NCBI GenBank assembly: GCA_000226015.1
Contig: JH157001.1
Span: forward strand, 57,475-121,474
Reading direction: 5' to 3'
Source of the DNA: Mnemiopsis leidyi
Lineage: Eukaryota > Ctenophora > Tentaculata > Lobata > Bolinopsidae
Length of the DNA: 64,000 nucleotides
Positions 36,046 to 46,591 of the stretch are shown in pieces (the first letter of the stretch is position 1; each line of letters opens with the position of its first letter). The translations under genes and the position numbers were made by a program. The notes below the pieces were generated by a model, which saw only the letters and a list, made by a program, of their open reading frames with translations, was not told the DNA's origin and ran no database searches.

Positions 36046-39000
36046 AGGTCTGCATATAACCTCAACATATCGCCCCTACGCATGGTAATATGTGTGATAT
36101 TCACACATCACGTGACATACGGTACACACAGACCAGCTCACTGTTCGGAACACAATGGGGCCTGTGGGGCCAGCTGTAGACTGTAGAGCACTAGAACATC
36201 TAGCACAGAGGGAGAGAGAAGAGGGTAGTTTGGTGTAGCTTTTCTAGTTTTCTGTGTATTCTTCTCATGTGTTTTGTCAGCTAGTATATTATGGGAACTT
36301 TTTGTTGACAAACTGGAAAGTTAGCGAGTTAAGTTGATATATGCTCGGATGAAATTAAGGACGTTTCTCAAAAATATCAATGACTCAGAACTCTGTAGAC
36401 AATGGTCTTTTAGTTTGGAAATTTGACAAATTGCCAAAGTTCGAACTACCTATACTTTCATGCTATTTGTCGTTGTTGGCCACAGCCTCCCGGCTTCCAT
36501 CTCTTGGGTGCAGTCGTGAAGTGTTCTGTTCATTGCCCTACCGCAACTTCTCTATTCTTTAATCACATCGTTTGTAACAATGTGTACTGCTCTAGTGATT
36601 ATAGCTTGGTTACTAGTGTTACGCTAAGTAATCTATATTATATTTTTATTAAGTTTAACTTTAACAATGTAACAGACTTTGCTTTCTTAACGTACTGCGT
36701 TTGTTTTATACTCGAATTATATACTGTGCAGTGTGCTGAGTGCTCTGTAGTCAGCGGTCTTTCCTTTCCGTGCTTTCATTAGCTATTTTAAGAAACTATT
36801 GTTATTTTTCAAAGAACATGTTTTTGTGATGAAAATCGCATAGATTCAAAATCCTGTAAAGATATTTTTGTAGGAGAAACTCGCCTAATTATCTTTCAAT
36901 GTCCTGAATTATCACTAATTAATGTTGGAAAATATGCTCATATTTTTATTAAGCAATCAAAAAAGGCGCCATGTTATCCATTTTAAATGACATATGCCAT
37001 GAACGCACGCCCAGTGTCGAACTAGAAAATGGGGTTTTAAAAGGTTACTGTTTTAGATTTGGTTCGCTCGTATCCACTATTATACCTTTAGAATTTGCTG
37101 AGGTCTAGCTTTATAGCATACTCTTGGTTTTAGCCTTTTATCGGTATCCTTGGGGTCGCCCCTAATCCCCGAGCAGGCTCCAAATCGATATTATAGTATG
37201 ATGATACGGACCGAAAGTTAGAAATTTGCATCCGGGCTGAATTCTGTGGAATCTGCCGCAAAATTATGACTCGAGCTTGCTTTGTAAACCTGGCCGGTAG
37301 CGGATAAGCAAGAAAGGAAGATATTCTGATTTTAAAAAGTCTTTAAGTGTTTAAACCCCTTTCACATGATTTTAGTCTGTTAGTGTAACAGATATAAAAA
37401 GAATTTATCTATATGGGCCACTACTGCAGCAGTTTACCCTGAATATTTAAACAAAAGGCATACCCGGCTCTAAGATGGTCCACGAAGTTTCTCAATTTAT
37501 CATTAAACGAAAATCGAGCCCACACGAATTTCTGCATTGACCATGTCGCTAAGTTATTCTTCAGCAAAATCTAGATTGAATCCAAACTCACAAACTGTTA
37601 TAACTAACACAATACGATTACAAAACTAACGAGATGTTAAGAGTAGTAAGTCGTGCTAAGTTTGCCGAGCTCGAGTAACGAAGCCAGAGAAGCAGAGCTG
37701 CCATGATAAAACAATAGTATCAGGCAGTTATAGCTATAAACACATGTAGCTAGCTAGTATATATAGCTTATTTGTAGTTAACAGTTGATGTAACGTATAA
37801 TACCATTACAATTTACCACCTATATGATGTTATCATTACAATGAAGAGAGTTTCTATGTTGTCTATACCTAAGCCTACGACTTGTTTGTTACTTGTAATG
37901 TGAAATTGTGAAAACTAATAAGGTTTTGTATACTTTAGCTTTTCTTAATTTAAGTACAATTATCTGCCTTTTCCTTTAGACAATTGTAGATTCTCAAAGT
38001 ACGGTTCTAACCAGGATTGCAGGTTCACCACCGTAAAGCAATTGTTCAAAGCTTTCTGTTCTGAAACCCTGTGTTGAGTAATACAGGACCCAGTAAATGT
38101 TTGTTCAGGTTCTGAACATTGATCAGTAGAGGTGTCTTCCTAGTTTGTTGTCTCTGATATGTCTTTATTCTTGTCCTCTGTTTTGGAGACGCTCAATGTC
38201 CGATACTTCAGCCACTCTAATGATCTTATCTGAGCCAAATCACATGTTCAATTGACTGCAGTGCATCTCAGCTATAACAGTATTAACAGTAACATAATTC
38301 ATAGTAAATTTACAGTTCAGGCGCACTATGTGATCCAGGGAATAATTTTCTTTACGCTAATTAACCATCTGGTTCGGTCTCCTGAATATACGTTAGACTA
38401 GAAGTGGGGAACAAGTGAGTTCTGGCGCTCCTCTACAGTTTGTTTTTGTTTTTGTTCTTGTCATTTTAAATCGGTTCTGTCTCCCTGCATAATCCTCAAA
38501 TCGTTGGTTCATGTGGTTTTCAGGAATATCTTTTCATCAGTTATCTTATAATGATCTGAATTGTTTCTATCTTCCTACTCATAATGCCATGTAATTAGTC
38601 GCATTACACCGCACCCACAGTCTCATGCCAGCTAACTACCCTAAATAATGCGGTAATTGACTCTAATTATCTGTAACTAGATATCATCTGTATTTATGCT
38701 AACTGGTAATAACGATCATGTCTGCTATTGTCGCATTAATTAGAGCTATGCTGTCTGCACGGTGCTTTTTGAGGCTATACACTTGCTTCTTATCCAACTT
38801 CTTCTGAACCGTACATTGTGAATGTTATATCTCGATAATATTGAATATTCAATATTCATAGTTCGGTTGTTGAGCCATAAGTTTGAAGTTCAAGAGCCAA
38901 TGTGTTCTTAATAGAGAAATTTACTATGTGTATCATGATGAGTAAAGCGTATTCCCGTTTGTAGAGTTGATCCAACCCTTTGAGAAAATTGCTAGATCCT

Positions 39001-40918
39001 TATCACGGAACAGATTTCAGGCCTGACAGTCGTGATATAGGACCTTTCTATTCTTGTTGCAGCATAATTAAATCATTCCCGTTCATCAGGCCAGTCTAAG
39101 GTTTATTTTGCGCCAGTAAGCAGACTTGAAGTTTTATTTCACTCTAATTATGTTACTATAATGAGGTTTTCTAATCTTGATCGTAGATATTTTTCGATTA
39201 TAGGAGGTTGTTATATATTTTCCCACGTGAGGAGTCAGCTTGGTTGCCGGTGTAAGGTTTATAAATAAAGTTAAACCAATATAGGTATCTATTAACAATT
39301 TATCTTATATTCAACATAAAGTAAGTTTGCATCAACTGGTAAGATGTTTTTATCTAATATCTATTATATCCTGTTATGATTGGAATCGAATAATTTGAAT
39401 TCACATATCCCATGCCATCGCCATCTTTAATGTTTTATGCCGAGTGTTACTTAGCTGTAAGGTTTTTAAGTTGACACTTATCTGAATCAACCAGTAGTCA
39501 TCCGGATGTTTGATGTTAATTATTATTGCTTTCAAGTTTTGTCGGAGAATTGCGAATATCTTCACTGTACGTCTTCAGGAATTTATCAGAGAAAGATATT
39601 ATAAAATGAGGCTAAATGGAATATTATCATGATTTCATTCTCAAAGTTGGGCGGCTTCAGCATAAAGGGTCCCAAAATCTGTAAACTGAAGCCAACTTAC
39701 ACCTGCATTTACTTGCTGACTTCATGGCGAAATGTAACTAAACTGTGCAGCCGTAAAGACTTGTTGGTGTTCAATTAATTACAATCAAATCAAGTCTACA
39801 GATTTGCCGTTCCAAAGATTTGCCGTTTTATAAATTATTTTCGAGATATGCTTTTGCGGTTTTGTCCTGCGATTATCGATTGTTACCGATTTTAGTGCTA
39901 CATATATCTGTTAAGAATATATCTTCCCTGCGTATTTCCACATGATTAGTCACCGTGTTGTTGCACTTACTCAACCGCTGCAATATTTTACCTTAGCTTT
40001 TATGATCCACCAGCTACAATAAAATTTTGCCGTCTAAATAAATTCCCCGGTTATCATCTGTGCGACCTGCTGCCCTCAGAGGACGAGAGTATTATTGCGT
40101 TATATAATTAGATTCTTCTTGATTTTTCCGATTTGCAAAAGTTTGTTAATTGTCAACTAAATCCCGCGGTTATTTCTTCCGAACTCTTCTTCTACTCTAC
40201 ATTATAGCTACCCGCTACATTTACAATGAATTCCTCATCAGTTTAGCTGATTTTTCCGTAATCCTGGAATTTTAATCACCTCGTAAATACAGCTCTCCGC
40301 TGCCACTTCTTTGCCTGGCATTTTTGTTTGCTCTCCTTCATAATGGATATTGCAGGGTTAAAAGTTGAAACAATCCCTGATTCCCTTATAGTATGCACAA
40401 TCAATTTCCGAAACAATCTAAAACTTACCCTAAGTTTACTGTGAACGTGATCAGGTGAAATTTCACTTTCTCATTCTGTACATACGCTGCATGCTTCTGC
40501 GTTTTCACACAGCTACGGTTAGTAATATTACAATGCTAGCAACTTGAAGTAAACAAGTCATTAGTAATAGTACCCCGTACAGTCTACGATTATTACATAA
40601 TTAACGAAAAGTACTTTGGATTGTGCTGTATGGTTGAGTTTTTCTCCCAGGTTTCTGTTTTGGGCGCTATTTATCATCATTCTACCGACTAAATGTTTGC
40701 GTTTTCTCTGGTCTCTTCGTGTTGGCTATTTTTTCGATGTACCTGCGTCATGCCAATTGATTTTTAATCAAAATGTTTATTGTGCTCATGATATAAACTT
40801 TTATTCATGTCAACCTGTACATTGTCTACATGTATTTGTAGTTTGGTCATTCTGTAAAAAACCAGCACGTCAGGTTTATATGCCTTTCCCTCGTTGTCTT
40901 AATGTCTAGTTACGGTTT

Positions 40919-40992
40919 TATATATGAAAATGATACATGTATATGAAAATGATACATATGAAAATGATACATATGAAAATGATACATGTATG
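40919..40992. repeat. short tandem repeat of TATGAAAATGATACA
   Basis: About four copies of a 15-19 bp unit ATATGAAAATGATACAT(G), about 260 bp upstream of the ATG of first exon (b). Confidence 0.8.
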
Positions 40993-41255
40993 TATATACA
41001 TAGGATTTCCGGAAATTAGGAAAAAACAGTCGACAATGTTCATCCATCAAAGTTCGATAAGGTCTACCCCTAACTAGATTAAGATAATGCCCAAAAAACA
41101 ATATAACGGATTTTTCTTGAATTTGAATTTGTTCCATTTGCTCAAACAAATTTGCCTCCTTTATTTAAACGTTTTCGTTTACTTCGACCTAGTTCAATCA
41201 TTTTTGCCTAAAAACATAACATGCAAAATTCAGATAAGAACTACTGAGATCCTCT

Positions 41256-42206
41256 ATGGTACTTGAATCCCTCTCCTGCATACCTCGAAAGCGGAAACGG
41301 AAGTACAAGAACTTAAAGAATATAAAAAATGCCGAAATTCCAAATTTATGTTCGATCGGAACGGGGGACGGTGTGATAATCGATGAGGACTGGAAAGTGA
41401 TCAAAGCTCTGCAGCTAAAAGAAGTTATCAGTAACAAAGACCATACCATTCTCAGGGAGAATGTTTCAGTTGTTGACAAATCTGTAGGCTCAACAGAAGT
41501 GTTACACTTGGTGGACAACTCGACTTTGACCGTCCCCCGAAAGCCTCTCTCCGAGATACAGCCACCGTGTCCTCCTGAGAAACAAACCGATAGTAACTCT
41601 TCTATTGACGAAGAAAAACGTGATGTTGCTCATGAGAAGATCAATGCTCCTTTAGGGGAGATTGAGGTGGGAGGTTTTAAGGAGAAGTTGTTATGTCCAG
41701 AACCACTGACTCCCTCCTTTGATGATCAGACAGATGCACTTACTCGCGAAGTCTTGGCGGCCGTTGACGTTCAGCAAGTGAGCTTGTTGGCTAATATCGA
41801 ACCTTCTGAAGTTGTCCCAGAGTCCGAGCATCAGGAGGTCCCTACAAGTACCAGTGTGTCCGTCAAACCTGACTTAACTTCAGTTGATATCATTTCAAGC
41901 AAATCCCCTGAGCCGGTAGTGGCTGTAAAGGATGTCAGCACGACAGATTGTGCTGTTCAAACGGACGATATAATGATTTCCCCGACACCAGCGATCTTAA
42001 CTGTCCCGTCAAGTTCCGTTGTAGCTGAACCAGATGAAGACAAAATCGACGACACTGCTCTTCTCATTCCTTCTAGTCCAGGGAAAAAGGTCAAGTTTGC
42101 GGAGGAAGATCATAAGACTGCTAACGCTGATGACACAGTCGTTGAGAGCGGGTTAGACACCACGTCTGGGCTCCAAGTTTCACCTCAATCTCCCCTCAAA
42201 GTTAAG
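41256..42206 (+). CDS. formin alternative first exon (b): 317-aa acidic N-terminus with PP1-docking-like motif
   Basis: The ATG at 41256 has an in-frame TAA 21 bases upstream and opens 317 codons ending AAG|GTAGGT in phase 0, so it can join the formin core at 46440. It starts MVLESLSCIPRKRKRKYK, a monopartite NLS-like cluster, then becomes acidic, Ser/Pro/Val-rich and apparently disordered. It has one LC8-like CAVQTDD (residues about 236-242) and GKKVKFAEED (about 283-292), which fits the RVxF consensus for protein phosphatase 1 docking. No folded domain is recognised. Coding character is supported by length and composition against AT-rich flanks. Its assignment to the formin is inferred from strand, phase and position. 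Confidence 0.75.
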
Positions 42207-45200
42207 GTAGGTCAAGTTATTGATCACATTTTATAATTTCTGGCAAACGTTTAAAGCATTAATCGCATCTTGCGAGTTCTAAACGCATAATTGTTTGCTT
42301 TATGTATGTCCAAGCGCGACGGGTTTGTGTCAGCCAACAAAAACTTTGTTTTGAACGTAGAATTTGTGTTCTAAAGAAACACCGCGCCTATTAAATTTCA
42401 CATGACAGTTGTCAAAGCACTCACAATCGCTGCGGTGAATCGGTGATCAATACCTATAATAAACGCTATTTAATTATTGCGGAAATACAACATATTCGAG
42501 AAATGTTCGCTTGTAATTATTAATATGTAATGTAAAACTCTTTTGACATACCCACATGGCTCGTGGAATGTGGGGGCGCACAAATCCCAACCGGTGACGG
42601 AAGTTCTGTCTCAGTGTCTCAACTACCCAAGATCTCTCTCACCATAATGGGCAGTTTTGTTTGCAACTTTTGACATTCAACGTTTTAGTGTTTGATTGAG
42701 AATCGGGTTTTATACTTCCACGGTTTTTACCTCCGCCTTTTATAACTTTAAGGTCAAATTTAAATAAAATATTATCACTGTGGGTTACGCTGTGGGTGGC
42801 ACCCTGTGTAGCAACCTTTCCCGTACTACCCAATATGCCCTAACACTAAAGTCATTTCTAATGCAAATTTACAGCTTGTCAATAACCAAGACTCTAGAAG
42901 TTGAATATAAAGCTCCAAAGTTCACCTGTCAGAGGGATATTAGTTACCAACATTACTATAACTAACGCATCTATTGCACCGACATTCTTCTGCGTCGTGT
43001 GTAGCAGAGAACTGTCAGCCTGGAGCTTACAAGTACTTTTTATAGGTGTCACTAGGTCCTCTGTTAGCCAGAGTTGAGTTTATTGCTTCTTGTTGCTAAA
43101 CTGGTATCCGTGAAAGTCCGTTGCTTTAGTGATTAACATTGCTATAATAGGTCATTGTTATAGCGACATGGTTTTTATTGTTTAAGCAACAGGGTTGTGT
43201 GATTTAACTGCGAAAAGTGACACAACTGTTATTTGTTGTTGTGTAGATTTAATAATTTGATTGTCCAAATTATAGAACTATTAAAAGAGGGTCTTCTTCT
43301 GAAGAGTCGATGCTTAGAACTGGGCCTGTCAAAACAAAGGTGAGATTCACGGCATGAATCATGATATTTAATAACGACTGTGATTCCGTCAATTCTCAGT
43401 GTTTTTCCCGACTCCGGTCGATTTCGAGCATCTAAAATATTGCACTTACTTTGAAGTCAATCATGTATCATAAAGTCGAGTTTTAAGTTCAAAAAGAGGT
43501 GAGTATAGTATTAAGACTATCTTGAATTGACAGTAAGATTATATTGTATTAGGTAGTATGCTCAAAGTGAGTCAAAGGATATCCGTAGCTGCACCCACTG
43601 TCAATATTTGATTATTTACAACGCATCGTATGACCCTGCTCCCAAATTCACCCGTTTCCAAAACTTTGAAACACTTTACAATTCAAAAAGGAACAATAAA
43701 CACCCTGACCCTGGAAACAAAGAGCCGCATACAGATACCTGCAATGGGTTGCACGCGGTACTCATTCTGCCAAATACTGAGAAAACCTTTGTCTTCAAAG
43801 ATTACCCTCATCCATCCACCCCAATGAAACAATACCTCTCTGTCTGCTGGTGCCAGAACAGTTCGCATATCATTAGACAGCCCCTCTAGCTTCGTCATTA
43901 TGCGATATAGCCCAGGTCCTTCGTTTTATTTTATCTGATGCTCGTGATCGGAACCAGGGTGCTGTAATTACAACACCGCTGTATTTTCTCTAACTAGGAC
44001 TGCGCAGTTGTACTCTACTCTCTGTTGCCGTTGTACTCGATGTAGACTTGATGCTATACGTGTCCTATCGAGCTTAATGCTTCTCCAGGCGTTATTTGAA
44101 CCGACAATGTGCAGTTTACAGCTGTTGTAGTTCCACTCTGTAGTTGTCCTCTTGAAACTAGATCGCACCACTGTTCCACATGACGACCACGCCCACTTAC
44201 TGTCCACTCTTACATCTACCTCCCTGTACTTTGCAGCTCCTCTTGTTTTTAAAACGTGTACTAAATAGTAGTTTTCCGTTCTCAATATATCGTTCACTCC
44301 TCTAATTTTTAAAGTTACGTGTATTTATGCTGTTTCTTTCGAACTTTGCAAACACTGCTCTCTTCTGTTCTCCGAATACCCTTCTCTCCTCTTATTCTAT
44401 TGTTGTAGATTTTATCTACATTTCTCGACCAATGTCTCGATTGTTGTTGATGGTTTCCACATTTTTCGACCAAATTTTGTAGGGAAATTTTCCCATGAAA
44501 CATAGAGTTTTCAGGAAAATCTTCCCATGAAACATATTCTCTCGACCGTATTGTTGTGAAATTGAATATAGTCGCAAAACTTGATTAGATAGTCATGCTC
44601 CTTTTGTCCATTGACCATTCATTTATATCGACGAGCTAACACATTTATGCAGTGGGCCCAAACGCAAGTGTATTCCCCAGCCTTAATTCGATAGAATATT
44701 TGAACACTGCTAAAGTTATGTCGCTAAAAAAAGTACCCTGGTACCACTCAAGGATTACAGATCAAACCTTCGGCATTTGATTTACTATTATTGTCCGTCC
44801 GACACCAAATAGCCAAAACTCAGATAACAGTTGTCTTTGACTATCGTACGTGCATAAAGTTCCTGGTTAAATCCAATCTTGGCTGAAAGACCTCTTAACC
44901 AGTCATCGAAACCAAAACTTAGTCGTCAAGTCGTCGAGCATAGAGTTAGTTAGAATTAGAATGAAACTGGTAATATAGCCTTCCGAAGTTTGGACACAAT
45001 TGACAATAACTAGCACTTTGATACAGGCTCAAACCTTCGGTCAATTTATTCATGAAATTAACTGTTCATATCAAACACGTCCGCCACATGGAAGATATGC
45101 TGTTTTTTCAGGCTGATTTATGACGTCGTTAAGTCCACAATGAGGTTAACCACATGAACTTCACTAAATATGATAACGCAAGGGGAATACTCTGCTATAT

Positions 45201-45417
45201 AAAGTTTTAAACATCCCAACAAAGGCTCCCTATTGTAATTTATGCGCAAACTTTTCCCCGCTTGCCCCTAGCGTTGCCAGCTAAAAGACTCCGCCTCTAT
45301 AATTTGAACTGTGTGTAGCTGGTAGCCGGCTAACCGCATTGTTCTAACGCCGCTACTCCGCATATCATGTGTCTATACCGCCTCGAAAAGCCTCCGCGGC
45401 TCTGGTTGTCCTACCTC
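42207..45417. other. intron and promoter-proximal DNA
   Basis: Mostly unassigned. It contains one possible short first exon (43310-43339), doubled words GGAAA..TTCCCATGAAACATA (44482-44536) and open minus-strand stretches (43968-44297, 44315-44503) that may be a decayed repeat. GC content rises from about 45230 toward the TATA box at 45418. Confidence 0.45.
43310..43339 (+). CDS. possible short alternative first exon MLRTGPVKTK
   Basis: An ATG opens ten codons ending AAG|GTGAGA, phase 0, compatible with the core at 46440. The frame is open upstream to a TAA about 60 bp away (encoding TIKRGSSSEES before the Met), so it could instead be an internal exon whose acceptor is TTATAG, but that would need an unseen phase-2 partner. 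Confidence 0.3.
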
Positions 45418-45427
45418 TATATATATA
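45418..45427 (+). promoter_or_regulatory. TATA box of formin first exon (c)
   Basis: TATATATATA lies 86 bp upstream of the ATG at 45513. This predicts initiation near 45450 and a 5' UTR of about 60 nt. The preceding 150 bp are locally GC-richer (CCGCTACTCCGC, CCTCCGCGGC). The strength of the box and the spacing make this the best core promoter in the window. Confidence 0.6.
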
Positions 45428-45512
45428 CCATCGCTGATCGCACTATCACACTAGCTTGTTCCGTTTTTCCAGTTTTCCGAGCGGTACTTTCGCGGCCCGT
45501 TATTCAGTTATC

Positions 45513-46079
45513 ATGCTTCATCGCTGGTACGCCGTCTTGTCTTGCTGCGTACAGTTCGTAATGTCCCTGTTTTTTATCGTCCTCCGTAACTGTCTTCTTC
45601 CTCCTCTTGTAGCGATCCTCGTGTTCTTACACAGACTTTGGAGCTCATGTGTTAGCGGCCTGATGAACGGGTACGATAGCGGCTTATCCGCTAAAATACT
45701 CATCTCGGAGGAGCTGGAAGTACTGCGTAGGAACATAAAGAATCTCCTAGCAGACTGCGATGATGTGTGTAGTGAGGGGTGTGATGAGACTTTTTGGGAT
45801 GCGCTATCTGATGATCACTTCCTGATTCCGTTCCCACATTCTATCGGGGACAAATCTGTGGTATTATCACAATCTAATGGGACTAAAAGTGTTGACTTTA
45901 ACTTTTCTAAAGAGATCAAATCTGTGTCATTGCCGCAGTCTGAGGGAAAGAAAAAATCGAATTTTTCGCATGTTGATTACGGGGAACTGGGAAATCAGCC
46001 TGAATTGCATGAAAAAACTCAAGACGGTATCTTGAGTCGTTATCAATCTTATCAGCATGCTTTACGGAGAAATTCAAAG
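45513..46079 (+). CDS. formin alternative first exon (c): N-terminal membrane hairpin
   Basis: The ATG at 45513 opens 189 codons ending AAG|GTATAA in phase 0, and the next downstream acceptor at 46440 is the formin core. Residues about 6-24 (YAVLSCCVQFVMSLFFIVL) and 27-42 (CLLPPLVAILVFLHRL) are two hydrophobic segments split by Arg-Asn and Pro-Pro. With flanking basic residues this resembles a monotopic hairpin or an uncleaved signal anchor. Cys 11, 12 and 27 could be palmitoylated. Residues 60-189 are soluble and contain an acidic segment (CDDVCSEGCDETFWDAL) and three KSV-type repeats (DKSVVLSQS, TKSVDFNFS, IKSVSLPQS). It would tether the formin to a membrane, as INF2-CAAX does at the ER in vertebrates, but from the other end. 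Confidence 0.72.
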
Positions 46080-46439
46080 GTATAATTAACAAATACTTGG
46101 TTATCGTTGTCTTGAACATGCTGTGTCCTTGAGCGTACTGTGAGCCTGAATGTTTGTTTATAAACAGTTTATTTACAGGAGAGATTTTTTTAAATTTAGA
46201 TAAGGAAGTCATGAAACTCAAATATTTCCAAATTCCGCGCTAAAATATGGAGGAAAAGCCGCCATGAACCGTTAAATTTACCCTATAAATATTTGAACCC
46301 CATATTAAAAGTTAAGTTTCCTGTTAGAATAACATTTGTCCGCATGTGTCGACAAACACATACTTAACCAGCCACATTCACGAATTTTAACACCTAACCA
46401 TGGCGTCGAAAAATATGTGCTAAATGTCTGGTATTTCAG

Positions 46440-46591
46440 AAAGTTCCGAAGAACTTGGGAAGATGGGGGAGAGCACTGAAGGGAGCTAAAGATTCGGGAC
46501 TGGTCCGTACGGACAGTAGTGACAGTATCGTGCAGGCAATGTTGGATTCTTCCCCTGATAAACTTATAGACCTCATCAAGAACCATCCCAC
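46440..46591 (+). CDS. INF2: formin core exon 1 (DID start)
   Basis: This is the first shared exon, after TCTGGTATTTCAG, beginning in phase 0 with KVPKNLGRWGRALKGAK and ending in a leucine-rich helix (SPDKLIDLIKNHP). It leaves two bases, completed by the next exon. It has no ATG of its own in a suitable place, so an upstream first exon is required. Corresponds to the opening helices of the INF2 armadillo DID. Confidence 0.85.

Larger units (their letters stand above)
27025..41255. other. 14-kb intron/intergenic stretch
   Basis: No conserved gene was seen. Contents worth noting are the palindromic CGCCGGCG cluster (28537-28690), a small signal-peptide-like open frame (29038-29316), tandem repeats (32719-32816 and 40919-40992), an acidic repeat-coding-like stretch (34401-34610), an E-box/CCAAT pair (31950-31979) and a perfect hairpin (36020-36045). 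The rest is AT-rich with dense stops. Confidence 0.5.

Noticed and set aside
40616-40909. 97-codon + strand frame with hydrophobic residues
   Set aside because: No ATG at its start; T-rich composition gives Phe/Leu/Cys-rich translations by chance.
43968-44503. Two minus-strand frames (109 and 62 codons)
   Set aside because: The sequence looks somewhat protein-like but I recognise no domain, and local repeated words suggest a decayed repeat. Not strong enough to call a gene.
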